Part shown: one piece after another, positions 42,765 through 54,568 of the stretch
How the letters are laid out: each line of letters starts with the position of its first letter
Position numbering within the stretch: the first letter of the stretch is position 1
NCBI GenBank assembly: GCA_946894095.1
Contig: OX335655.1
Coordinates: 12,338,001 to 12,402,000, forward strand
Source: Incurvaria masculella
Lineage: Eukaryota > Arthropoda > Insecta > Lepidoptera > Incurvariidae
Reading direction: 5' to 3'
Length of the DNA: 64,000 nt
The notes under the pieces: model-generated
What the model was told of the DNA's origin: nothing
Seen by the model: only the letters and a program-made list of their open reading frames with translations
Database searches by the model: none
Translations under genes and position numbers: made by a program

Positions 42765-42799
42765 GACGACGACGCCGCGACGCTGCCAAACACACTGCA

Positions 42800-44320
42800 A
42801 AGTTAATTAATTCAACTTCCTACTCTTATACGAGCCTACACCCGGAGTCACCCCCTAATGGAGCTTAACCTACGCCGGAAAATAGCTGATGTGTGTATAT
42901 TTTAATGGATTCAACGGTTTGATTGATTAAAGTGGACTGTTTGATTATCGACTGGCGTGCCGAGGTCTGGGTTGGTAGAGTGGAAGGCATGAAATCCGAA
43001 GGTTACGTTTTCGAAAATGGCCTCTTCAACCTACGCTCAACCTCAAAATGGTTGTGTTGTCAACTTGTGTAGTTGCTGATCAATCCTTGCCAATCCTTTT
43101 AATGGTCAACATAGGCGAAAAATATTATTTTTAATAATGGAGATAAAGTTATTATTCTAGAATACTTTCAGTCTAGGATTAAATGATGTGATACCCTAAA
43201 TTATTTTTTGTCGTTAAAGTTAGAATGTTTTATAAATTAAAAAATATTGTACGACATGAGATTTTTATAGAAAGAAAGTTTATCTCGCGATTGACTCTGA
43301 TTGTACCACGGAGATCGATACACTTCTGAATGGAATTAAGGTTATTTTTATAACAATTTGTATTCAATTTATTTTCCAGGCTGTGTCTGTATTGTTTCCC
43401 TGATGAAACTTAAAAATATGTAAAATAAATAAATGAATGCAACTTCAACTAACGAATTGAAACATAGTTTGGAACATCATCGAAATAAATTAAATGAAAA
43501 ATTAATTAATAAAATAATACCCAACAAAAATTAAAAACAAATTCAAAAAATATTAACAAGGTTAAAAAGTATCAGCCAACTCCAGCTAAGGCTGCTTGCA
43601 GATTTAGATAAATAAATATATATTTTTAATATATGCAAGGTTGTACAATTAGATATAAGCTGAGGTAATTTTCTACGGGTTATTTTAAATAGTGAAAACC
43701 TTTTGTAAATTCGACCAGCAATTAATGATATATTGCCATTTAAATACTGTCAAAATAGTCCATTTTATTTTTCCTGTACATGTTCTGAACTTACTTAGTA
43801 AGTGAAATAAATATGTATTATTTTTGATCATATTATAGGTTTAAAAGTCGTAAAATATGGCATTTCATAAGGGCGCACTCATATTTTTATTATTATCGTT
43901 TCTACTTTTATCAAGAAATTTATCGCGATTGGATATTCCCAGAAACAAAATACAGTCGATGTTTATCTTCGCATTTATCTTCCTAAATTCTATACATTCA
44001 TTATAGTTCCAAGCTTGGTAGCGCCGCGCGCGCCCGCCTCAATGCCAAGTGATCTCCCGCCGAGATATGTACCGCCATGCGCCCTTTATATTGTTTTAAA
44101 TAATAAACTGCTCTATTTAGTGCCTTAACAGCCAAGCTTTGTTATTGAACTTTGGAGGGAGCTCGTAGATCTTGAGATACGTACATAGAGATGCAATTAA
44201 TCTAATCCCTAGATAACAACGGTCCATTTTGTGTATTAATTGTGTGTATTGGTGTAAGAATATTGTAATTCAGACTTGATTAAGTATGCTTTGTCTTAAT
44301 ATTACAGCGAGATGTACGGA
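42800..44320. other. AT-rich stretch
   Basis: No gene or recognised repeat. A GC-rich spot (GCGCCGCGCGCGCCCGCCTC) at 44021-44040 is isolated. Confidence 0.4.
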
Positions 44321-44324
44321 TCTA

Positions 44325-44672
44325 ATCTCAGTGGAGCGGTGACTTGTTTTCCATGCCAGAGGTCTTGAGTTTGATCTCCAGCTTGATAATGCACCAATTT
44401 CTCCTTCTGAGTTGGATAAATGAATTTCGTTACGAATTCGAGCTGTTCCATGGTTTGGAATCCATGTAATACTGTAGATCCCGTCACATCCTCGGTGGTA
44501 GGGGTTTGCACCATCGCTGCAATAGGATTAAAATATGGTCGAAGCGGCAATTAAACATTTTCCGTGTTTTCCATCCAGTTAAATGTAGCCGTGCTCATTA
44601 TGGGCATGTCCTGGCATGGCTCATATTTCCTATATCAAGACGGTGGGTATGGTATAAGCCATCCATGTCCAG
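44325..44672 (+). repeat. Degenerate SINE S1
   Basis: CATGCCAGAGGTCTTGAGTT (eroded B box), GAATTTCGTTACGAATTCGA, GGTTTGGAATCCATGTAATA, TGGTCGAAGCGGCAATTAAA, GTAGCCGTGCTCATTATGGG, TAAGCCATCCATGTCCAG. Small deletions remove the GGTTGGTACC module. Confidence 0.82.
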
Positions 44673-44682
44673 AGAGGCGATG

Positions 44683-44850
44683 GCTGGACCCGGGGTGATG
44701 CTCGTGAACGGGTGCTGTTTGTGGGGACTGGCCTGCTCCAATTGGCAACATGTTAGATGACGGACATGACTTTGCAGAATAAACCGATATTTGTCATGAA
44801 CTGTTGCATACGGCGTGAATGGTAGATTTTTGTGAATGAAAATTAATTTA
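44683..44850 (-). repeat. Dispersed repeat, partner of 23411-23560
   Basis: CCCGGGGTGATGCTCGTGAA, CGGGTGCTGTTTGTGGGGAC, TGGCCTGCTCCAATTGGCAA, TGACAAATATCGG-like and GTTGCATACGGCG modules, reverse complement of 23411-23560. It also has a segment (CATGTTAGATGACGGACATG) absent there. Confidence 0.8.
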
Positions 44851-44929
44851 ATGTATTGACATAAACGGGTCCGAATAACCCGAATTTCTGTAACCAGTGG
44901 CAAACTTTGTAAACTTCGACTAAGAGGAC

Positions 44930-45062
44930 GTTAAAAAAAAATACAGCGAAGTTTCTTGTCAGTTTTTCTTTGCCGTGAATGCTGAACTGGCTAATGATAA
45001 AATAGGACAAATCCGAGTGCAGTGTGCTGCCTGTGGATGATAAATAAATAATAAATAATAAA
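44930..45062 (+). repeat. Dispersed repeat, partner of 3740-3880
   Basis: GAAGTTTCTTGTCAGTTTTT, CTGGCTAATGATAAAATA, GACAAATCCGAGTGCAGTG, ending in AATAAATAATAAATAATAAA. Confidence 0.65.
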
Positions 45063-47524
45063 CAACAATATGAAAGTTGCGTGTACTTAGGAAATACTTC
45101 TTTGGCGTGAATAAAAACATATTTTTTTCTGAGTTACAAATTTTTATCGAGTCAGATATTAAAACACAATATGCATTAATAAATAATTACAAATGTATTC
45201 TATATTCAAACACATTATGTGTTACAACGGCGCCCGCAACTTTATTACTGCGATTTTGCGAACTTCATTACACTTTTATCTGTATTCCCAAACCAGCCTA
45301 AAGAAGAATAACTTTAATTAAACATGATTGAATTACTCATGGAAAAACTTAAAATCAAAACCCAGGCAAGCGACAAACAACACAATCCAAGCATCATATC
45401 ATTAAGTCGCGTGTTCTATCGTCTATTCCAGACAGAGTGCTCCGAGCTGGTATGAATCATTCTGCTTTTAAAAGTCAGACAGTGCCAAAGAGACAAGGAC
45501 TGCATTATTTCTATGTCGATCTGTGTATGTACGAAACGAATAGCAAAATTTGTGAATGCACGATTGCACGGCATTTTCAGAATAGGCCTTCATTAAAAAA
45601 GAGCACAAAAAGTTATGGCATTCGATGTCCACCTCGCATATTCTGAATGCTCCTGGGGACCATTGCTACCGTTATTATCATTAACATTATTTACGGATCA
45701 ATTGAAAAAAAAAAAGAATGTGTCTCATTCGAAAATAAATTAAAGGTTTCAATTATAGTTTTTTGTCGATGTCAGCATTGAACCGCTTCAGAAGGATTCA
45801 ATCGCTTCAATTACTAATATAGAGACACTGAAACGGTACTAAAACATGCGTTCCTGAAAAGCTACAATACTGCAATTTTTTTTCGTAAAATTTTTATGTA
45901 TTTGTTTCATTTAAAAAAAAATACAGTTTTTTTTTTTCAAGAATCTTAAAAATCTCAAAAACGAAAAGAGATTTCGAATGCCTGGAGAATTACGAGGGTT
46001 TTAAAATTACACCGCTTAAATAGGATCATAATTAATGAAGGAAACTCTTTTTTGGTGATTTCTTTTAGAATCTGGCCTTTCGTCATATCGAGACGACTTT
46101 TGTAGATATCGATTCATTTTATCAGATAGGCTTAATTTTGTTTACACGTTGCATAAGTTTCTTTATTCTTCATGTATGAATGCCTCTGATTTTTAAGTGC
46201 CTTAATGAAATAAAGTCGGATTCAATGCGCCGAAAGGTCATCGGGCCATGGGTTCTGTGGATTTTTTTTTTCATTGATTTCATTTTTAATTTGAGCACTA
46301 TTAGTACAGACCCATCAATGGCACGTTTCGAAAAACAAACAAAACATGATGTAACCTTGGAATGTATATCCTTACCACCTATGTTTTTATGAAACGAAAT
46401 ACATATTTTTGAATTTGAAATTGAATATGTTTTTTTGTTTTGCAAATGTCCTCAATTTTTTTTTATTTATTAAAAAATGCTTATACTTACCCTACTACTA
46501 AGCAAACCAAACTACTAAGGAAATATTAGATACTTACCTAAATTTTTACATTACATTGTGATTCTAGTAGAAGCTCGTGAATACGGCGAGTAGTTAGACC
46601 TATGCATTAATAATTCAGAAGTTTTAAAGCAAATCGGAAACGCACTCACTCTGCACTCGATCTCATGCATTCTAAATCCGCTCTGTCATATTCATGAGTA
46701 CGGTAACAGTCTAGGCGGCTACTTCAACATGGAAAGACGGTGAATATGAGATGGGCGGCTGGTTGGATAACGTGAGTACCTATTTTCGAACAGACTCAGA
46801 ACAATAACATTAGTATGGAGTATAAGCTATAAATTCCTGATGCATTGGGAGTAGATCTCAAAAATATCAGATATCCTTTATTTTATAACCAGATAGGTGA
46901 TTTAAAGTGCTCGATAGTTTTTTAACGTACGCTAGTTGGCACTATTAAAAACGTTTTATTAAGAGGATAATGAAGTGATCAAGTGCCTGTTTCCTCAATA
47001 CAGTCCTCCTGTAATCACAGTTTTCCCAATTTTATAATTATTTTTTTATAACGTTATCTTAAATAACCATGCTATTTATCGCAGTCACTATAATTAACGA
47101 TGAATGTCGTAGTTTTAGTAAAAAAAAACTTTGGTTGCATCATTATTTTAAAAAAAAATGTCCGCTAAATTTGACACTTTTTCGTAAAAAAAAATGTATG
47201 ACACTTATTATGATTACCCACATTATATAATCGGGTTAGTGATTTTAAAGTTAAAGCGGACAACTTAATAGACGACAGAACGTCGGTTTTTCAAGAGTAA
47301 GTGATAGATTATTTTTGTTTTTTGGCATTCGGTTCGATAAGAGCGTAAGTAAAACAAAATTTAATTTAATTTAAAAATAACTACAATGAATTTCGAAATT
47401 CAAAAAAGTAAATTCTAAGCCCTATCGAAGATATTATTTTACGAGTGTTTCCACGATGTTTGAAGTATGTGACCATTTTTATTGTTTTCTCATTATCACA
47501 CAAATTGAGCAAAGACATAAATTA
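45063..47524. other. AT-rich stretch without recognised features
   Basis: Short ORFs only; none shows domain motifs or splice context. 46690-46790 is a less AT-rich patch. Confidence 0.4.
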
Positions 47525-47720
47525 ATGGGTATGAATATGTCCAGACAATTAGCGTGTTCATCAGCAGCTACATCTGTATATATCTTACTTAATCTTTTGT
47601 ATAGCAACTAATTGGCGCAGACAGACCGACATTTAGCTTCGAGGGTTGGTCTCTAAACTGTGAACCCAGATTCAGCTATTTAATTTATCGTGACCTAAAA
47701 ATGTTGTGACCTCCATGTCG
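47525..47720 (+). repeat. Dispersed repeat, partner of 26885-27085
   Basis: GTGTTCATCAGCAGCTACAT, GAGGGTTGGTCTCTAAACTG, TGAACCCAGATTCAGCTATT, TTATCGTGACCTAAAAATGT, TGTGACCTCC. Confidence 0.8.
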
Positions 47721-49105
47721 GTGAATCTCTCTCAAACAAATTTGTCCAACATAGTAGTAAAGATCCAGTTTAGATTCTCCTGCAGGCACCTCTTGTGCAC
47801 CACCTTTTTCACCAACATTTACAGTCTTGAATTTCTCTTTTCATGCCTCGTGTGTTCTTTGAGCTCCTGTAGTGTACCTATCCTTATAAGCCGGTCGGAG
47901 AGCTGTCAACAGCCTCCCGCTTCCAATAGCTCCCGCTGCCTCCAAGTTCATATCCCAGGGTTTGTCAGCCTCTAGAATGTGATCTGACTTGAATTGGAGA
48001 TGAAGGGTGAGGTACACAAATACAATTACGAATAACTCTGAATTTAGAACGTAGATACCTAACATAAATCAAATGCCTACCTAACATAACTACGAATGCT
48101 TTTTGTGATTGTGATTAACACTAAAACTAAATCTGAAAGTTAGAATTAACGAATCATTAAAAACGACAAATATTTGGCAAAAAATATCAAATGTATCCAC
48201 AAAGACGTCTAGTACATACGTATAGGTATTCAATACCAACGGTGCCTATCCGACACCTCGATGCCGACACCCTAATTCTTCCGACCCGTCGCCTCTCAAG
48301 ATAGATAGTTGTGTAAAATGCCTCCTTTTGTTGGAGCAGTGATCCGACTTTTCCGGGGGATATTTCCGGCTACAATGGATCCTTTAATATCGAACAATTT
48401 ATTTATATTAGTGAAAATCCCCGCGCTAACTAATGATCCCAGTGACAAGCGGGAAATTCCATTTTGAGCGGCCATCACAGCGCCGTGCAAACAACAAGGT
48501 GCGCTTGAGGGTCCGGAGCGCACACGGACAAAATAGAGTTTCTGTGTATCTACGGGTTGGACCCACTGAAGAGAAAGAAATTACAAGTGGCATGGCGTCG
48601 ATATCACTTCTGGTCAACCATATAATTGTATGGGAACTCGGCGGTGCGTCGTATGACACACAGCCGAAATATCGCCACCGCGCGCGAATGTTCTCTTAGA
48701 ATGCGTTCGTCAATCAGTTCCCACTCACACAAACCCTCCATTGCGTCTGCGACTATCTTACATGTGGCATGTACGTTTAATATGAGTTGGTATTTTTTTT
48801 AAATTGGAGACAACGTGTCTAATAGATGCGCGCTAGATGGCGTATCTCCTTTTAATGGTTGGACCAGACATTCCAGTGCCAGTAAATGTTTCAAGTAGGT
48901 TAGTAAAGTGGCCCCTGTAACCGAAAATCACTTAGAAAGAGCAGCGAGCATGGAATGACGAGAGTAGCAGCCGAAACTCCTTTGCATAAAGGCGGCGGCG
49001 TTGCCACTTTTACATAAAATGGCCGCCGCCAGCGAGTCTGTCCGCTTACGAATTCGCACACTGGCCTACGCTATACGACATAACGTCTATCGACGCCCGT
49101 GATCC
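47721..49105. other. Mixed non-coding stretch
   Basis: 48608-48672 carries the block shared with 26430-26495. CATGGAATGACGAGAGTAGC at 48950 and CGCTTACGAATTCG at 49042 resemble diverged blocks near 53930-54010 and 54940-55050, an old unclassified repeat. No exon established. Confidence 0.4.
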
Positions 49106-49146
49106 TTTATAAATACCACAATGTCGAAGAGCGGCAGACCGCAGTA
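49106..49146 (+). promoter_or_regulatory. Possible TATA-type core promoter
   Basis: TTTATAAATACC at 49106 with candidate start regions GCAGACC (about 28 bases on) and GCAGTAC (about 35 bases on), preceded by a GC-rich upstream block. No gene was found downstream; weak. Confidence 0.2.
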
Positions 49147-50189
49147 CAAAACATAGGAGTGTGGCGTATTTGTGTTGTATTAGAGGTTATTTGAGTCGCG
49201 ATGTATCATAGTAACGTTATATACGATTACAAAGTAACCTTTTCGCACACATGTAAGAGCGCACACTATTCACACACAACGTCACGGGGCGGGTGTGTGC
49301 GTAGTACTGGGCAGTCACGTCGAGGAACTTTCTCATCGTACCCCTCGGCGTATTTAAACTATAATAAGACACATCATTGTCAGGCGGGAAGACAAATTAA
49401 TTGAGAAATGCATGTGGCATTTTGGCACGCTATATGAACCCGTCTATTGACGTTGTGTCCCGGAATGTGTTAAAAGTAACTTTATGCCGAAGTTATCTCA
49501 CTGCCTTGCACAAACAATGACACTATCGGGCTGTGAACAGCGTCACTTTCCGCATGCACCTCGTTAAATCAGCTTAGCTCCATCCAATTGCATGAAGTTA
49601 GCCGAAAGTGGGACGCCAACTTTACCATCGCGCTTCGTGGCTACCGCCGACTTTAACCATCCATTGTGCTGCTGGATTTATGCGTCCCGCGCGAAGTTAC
49701 AAACCCGCCGAAACTAATGTACGTATTTGGACATTATAACACACGCTTCAGAAACTGAATTACACTTCGAATGGAGTGTTGGTCGGATTCTGCACTTCGC
49801 GATCTGTGTGGAAACAGTCGGACATTAGAAAGTTATCGTCCGAGCTCAACCCTTCGAGAGCTTACGCAATCGACTACTGTTTGTTCGCATATTCTGTCGA
49901 AAATTTGATAGTAAATAAAGATAAGTTTACACACTACTTTGGTGGTGTTAATATTTCTAACAAAAGCTAGGTGACACAGCAAAGGGCTTGTCACTCAGTA
50001 TGTTAAAACGATTTGATTAAAACTTGATTGATCATTGGCGAAACGAGATTGACATTAATCTACCGATAGGTCCAGAAAATCTCGAGAACCGTGATAATGT
50101 ACAATACATTTTTATCATCTATTTATCTTACATTAACAGAGTAAACTTTCTATCATAAACCAATGAGGAACCTTATTGTAAGTGTACGC
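49147..50189. other. Non-coding stretch
   Basis: Less AT-rich than average, no recognised repeat. Short ORFs lack domain motifs. Confidence 0.35.
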
Positions 50190-50440
50190 GCCCAGGCCGG
50201 TCGCACTTCACGATCGAAGGAGGGCAATACCCGGTGGCCTCGGGATATCACAGCGGGCCACCAGAGGAGTAGAAACAGCCACCTACCTCCAGCAGCACCA
50301 GCTCCTAGGCGTCAGGTCCCGGGGCAGTGTTCGGCGGCACAGCACTTAGCCCAGAGGCGAGACGACACAGCGTGGTCAGGCGCGCGGCGGGGCGGGTGTG
50401 GAGCCCTAAGAGGAGCTCCACGATGAAAGGTTGCGGGGAC
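50190..50440. other. GC-rich island of unknown nature
   Basis: About 250 bp clearly richer in G and C than both flanks, preceded by TACGCGCCCAG (a possible acceptor). All three + frames are open for at least 25 codons (for example FTIEGGQYPVASGYHSGPPE before a TAG). It might be an exon end, retroelement debris or a regulatory island. Confidence 0.3.
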
Positions 50441-52029
50441 GCGGTGCATGCGTGCACCATGCTTGACAGCAAGTAGCAGAGCGAGAGAGTGGCATAGGAG
50501 AAACTTCGGATGGAATTTAATGCTCGTGAAGTGCAAACTACCCACCTAGGTTACCCATGGAATATTGGCGTGAACAGTAAGCAACGTGTGTGTTTAAGAA
50601 ATTAACATTGTTTTGCCCATTTATAGAAAAATATGACGAATTATGAAGCAAATTAACAAAAAGGGTGTTTGGGCCACTTCAAAATCTTTCTCACATTTTA
50701 GAAGAAGGCATTCCAATTGACCGGAAACGCTTAAACATGCATGGACTTCGATATTTTTTGACCTACCGCATGCATGTGACAGTTACCAAAAACGTTAAGC
50801 AGCGCGCGAATACAGCTCGCTGCCAGTGCTTCCAGTTCCGTTTGAACCGCGAGACGCGCCACATGTCTTCGAGTGAACGTATTCTTCTTACATTATTATT
50901 TTGGACGTTTTTTGCCTACTAGGAGTGTTATATGACCTCTCAATAACGAACTATTGCAACGATCTAATGAACCTGTGCTAAAGACATTGGATTGCAGTGC
51001 GCGAACCACCACGCTGGTGTGGTCGCCCACATTCATCAGAAACCCAAGGCCTCGGTGTGCTGAGAACTGATGCCATCAACCTGTGAGTGTTTTCCAAAGA
51101 TTTTTTTTGGTTTGTTGTATTTTTGAGTGTTTCGAAGACTAGAAGTGGTTCTGTTTCATCCCGCCTTTCTCTCTATTTGCATTAAAATAATTTACGCTAC
51201 AACCGCATTTCTTAGAGTCCTCTGTGGCTCATACAAAGGGAGTGTAAATAATTGGTAACCTAGAAAAACGTCAGTACGAGTACGAAAAAGTTACATATAC
51301 ATAGCACTACCAATCGAGTCGTATGTACACAGAGTAACAAGATACCTATAATTGAAAGATATTTATCTTCTTAATAAAATCAGGTGTCACCAACCAAAAT
51401 GTTTTTTTTTTTGGAGCCGAGTACCGCAGCTTGTCTCAAGAATCGCCGAAATGTATTTGTCAACTTTATTTATTTGGTGACATCATTTTACATTTTCATC
51501 GTAATATAATCACCTGTAACTAGCTCTAAAATGCACTTGGTCCATTGACTTGGTCAAACTTAGCCGTAGTGCCTTACTTGGTTGAAATCAGCTGTAGAAT
51601 TGATTCTGACTAGGTTCTAAAAAGATCTTGTCGAAAGCAAGCCTGGATCCTTATTTGATCCAAGAAGATAGCGGACGGCGTATTAGTATAGTGCAGTATT
51701 TTGTTGTGTGAGTGACGCTTTTTATGATCCAAAATGACGGGAATCCCTAAGTGTATTGCGAGACTCGCCCTACCCAATATTTGCTTATTGGTTGGTTACT
51801 GACCAATAAGCCACGCTGAGTCATGTTAAGCCTCCAAAACCTTGAGTATATCCAATCTTTTTAACAAACGTCGATCAAACCTTTGCAATTTTACATCAGA
51901 GTTGTAGGTTATCCTAGCCCCTTTTGAAAACCACTAGCGATGTTCTGCTATTATCCGTCACAACGAGAAAGGGCTGCGTGATACACGAAATAGCCGCAAG
52001 ATCCCTTTTACGAGGCAAAAAGTGGCGAT
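50441..52029. other. Non-coding stretch
   Basis: No gene, RNA or recognised repeat; ORFs are short and motif-free. Confidence 0.35.
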
Positions 52030-52215
52030 GGAAGGACGCACATCTCATTGTCCCCCCGAGGGGCGCCCGGCCGAGGCCGCCGCCTCGCTAGCCAATCACA
52101 ATAAAACATATCGAGTCGGAGCCCGTTGGGATTCTAAATTCAAATTTTGCGGGATTCTGTCAGAGTCGTTAAACTTCGCACGCCATGTTAGGAGAAGTGG
52201 CAGCGAGCACTACGC
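52030..52215. other. GC-rich island with a CCAAT motif
   Basis: TGTCCCCCCGAGGGGCGCCC, GGCCGAGGCCGCCGCCTCGC, TAGCCAATCACAATAAAA. Composition and the GCCAATCA box would fit a promoter-proximal element, but no start site or exon is visible. Confidence 0.25.
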
Positions 52216-52662
52216 ATGAATTCGTCTCGGGAGGGTAAATAATAAAGGTACGTAATTTCTTATAGGAATTTTCGAGATAAATAAGAAAGAGAAAAAAAAA
52301 ACAAAATAAACATAATTATGGGTGCAAATTCTGGCTCCCGAGAATCGATATACGGTCTCAGGGTACCTAGCGGGAGACTAATGTCAACCTCATTGTTGCT
52401 AAAGATATTTTTAGGCACTAGTGGCGAGTCCATTGTTGTATAGCTGCTAGATATTTACTAGAAATATGCTTTATATTTGCTAGAAAGCAACACTATTGAA
52501 GTGGTGTCTTTCTTCGCGGTGTTTTCCTTCGTCGTAAATCATTCGGGTTACATATATAACTAAGTTTATTAAACTTTAAGCGAGAAAGACAGTGGTATTG
52601 CCAGCGGATACTGAACCTGCGTATCCCTGTTGTAAAGAATAAATTATTATTATTCATTATAT

Positions 52663-53176
52663 ATTATTTAGGTATTTTCAATAATTCGAACTGAAAGATT
52701 GAATAAAATATTTAAGTAAAATTTTATGATTGTATATTGCTTAAAACTTTATTTCCATGTCTTAAGAAAAAGTTTAGAAAAAATCCGTTTTGGGAACATA
52801 GCAAAACAAAAAATCGCTCATTTTAATTACAATAAAATAGTTAAGTCTCTAAATTATTGTTTTTCATATTAGGAATGAATATTAGAACCTCTTATAAAAA
52901 GTTTAGAAATCTATGTAGTTGGCTTTCAAAGTTATTGATGTTTCTATCTTTAATTCAACCTATACAATATTTAAGAGTCGCCGGCAACATGACCATATCG
53001 AAACACTCTATCAGCATACAAACGATTTTATGTTTTGCTATGTTCTCAAAAAGCAATTTTTCTAAACTTTTTCTTACGACATGGAAATAAAGTTTTAAGC
53101 AATATACAATCATAATATTTGACTTAAATATTTTAATCAATCTTTTAGATCGAATTATTGAAAATACCTAAATAAT
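52663..53176. mobile_element. 514-bp foldback element with about 145-bp inverted arms
   Basis: ATTATTTAGGTATTTTCAAT, AATTCGA at the left is repeated inverted at the right. The match continues with TGATTGTATATTGCTTAAAA, CTTTATTTCCATGTC, TAAGAAAAAGTTTAGAAAAA, GAACATAGCAAAACA. The unique core (52815-53020) carries a 77-codon ORF without motifs. Confidence 0.92.
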
Positions 53177-53321
53177 TTCAAACGCACCTTTCCGAATTTT
53201 CTAATATTTTGCACCCAACCTTCCATAAAGAAACTACATCGACTGCAAAAAAATCTGCGACTTTAGAATTATCGAACCCTTTATTGCTCTAGCCGCTGGG
53301 CTAATTGGCCTCATCTACAGG

Positions 53322-53500
53322 AGAGCTCCCGTGTCCAGCGGCGGCCTTTTGCCTTTCCCTGGAGCTCCTGAACGCAGCCCCTCAAGACCTTCTCCTTCTT
53401 CAAGAGCATTGTAAACAGATTTTCGGTCTGGACATTCCTCTAAAGCAGGATTCGAACTTCTTTGGATCACGTGTCCACTGCACTACCGCTGAGCCGTTCA
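53322..53500 (-). repeat. tRNA-derived SINE of another family, minus strand
   Basis: The minus strand reads GAACGGCTCAGCGGTAGTGC, AGTGGACACGTGATCC, then GTTCGAATCCTGC, with A-box-like CTCAGCGGTAG and B box GTTCGAATCC (53448-53457). GAGCTCCCGTGTCCAGCGGC at 53322 is shared with 37120. The 105-codon ORF across it is a shadow. Confidence 0.6.
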
Positions 53501-54196
53501 CTAATTACACCAGCCAGCCAATTGTCGTCAACAAAGTCGAATTCGCCATCGAATATAAGTTAGCTCGGACTAAATTTTATTTTTTGAAATTTTCTAATCG
53601 ATACCCTACTTTATCCAAATAACCTTCCTTAAAGTTACTGTTAACTAGAAAATATGTACTTTAGCGTTAATTTACATTTATTTATTAAGCTTTAATTTTT
53701 TGACCTTTTTATTTTCAAATGTCACCTACATTTTGTGCTGGCTGGCCTGCATCTACTAGACTCAAATTACACTTAAGAGCCCTGTAATCGGATAACCGTT
53801 CTCCCCGAAGCGCTAAATAGGATTCATCGGAAGGGCCGAAAGGTGGCGCAGACCTATCGGCGGGTTGGTCTAGATTACATCAGAAAGAACACGGTTCAGT
53901 GGGTCGCACGGGCAGCGTCGGCCGCAACCATGGAGTAAGGTAGGACGAAAGTGGCGAACGATCGGAGTAGCCACGTTTACATACAAAAACGGTAGTGAGC
54001 TCGCTTACGAATCAGCTTGCTACTGACTTTACTGAAATAAAAAACAGTTAATCTAATTGTAATTCCTATAATAACAACCGTATTGCAACGTTAAAACAGA
54101 GTCAACTGAGTAAATTGGTTACTCTAATTGAGCTGAGTGAGAGAAAAAAGTTAGCCTTAGACATTAAATGTTACTGTATGTCCTAATAATTGTTTG
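53501..54196. other. Non-coding stretch
   Basis: Unique or anciently repetitive; 53930-54010 resembles 48950-49050 weakly. No gene seen. Confidence 0.35.
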
Positions 54197-54568
54197 GGCA
54201 TGGGTGGCTAATACCCAACTTAGCGTCAGATATTAGCCTAGCACGCCACATGGGCACTAGGTGCCATGCCAGGACCTTCCTTATTTTGCTCGGCTACATT
54301 GAACTGGATGGAAAACACGGACAATTTTCATTGCGGCTTCGACCATCGTGCGTTCAATGCGATGGTACCAACCCGGGCGGGAAAACCCTACCTACCAACC
54401 TACCTACCTAACAAGTAAGGGGGGCCTACACTTTTACGTGGAATCCGAACCACGGCCGGCCTCAACGGTTAAAAATTGTCATCCAACCAGAACTTGACCG
54501 CGCTCAAAGGTCCTTCCCTAGCTTATCGATTCGCAAGGCGTCGCACACTGAGCTACCGAGGCTGACAG
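54197..54568 (-). mobile_element. SINE S2, near full length
   Basis: On +: GGGTGGCTAATACCCAACTT, CCACATGGGCACTAGGTGCC, GGAAAACACGGACAATTTTC, GATGGTACCAACCCGGGCGG, GTGGAATCCGAACCACGGCC, GGCCTCAACGGTTAAAAATT, GACCGCGCTCAAAGG (5S-like block reversed), GCAAGGCGTCGC, GCTACCGAGGCTGAC. A CTAC-type microsatellite expanded inside at 54388-54411. Confidence 0.88.

Noticed and set aside
53305..53622. 105-codon ORF starting MASSTGELPC
   Set aside because: Overlaps the antisense of a tRNA-type SINE head with a clear B box; no domain.
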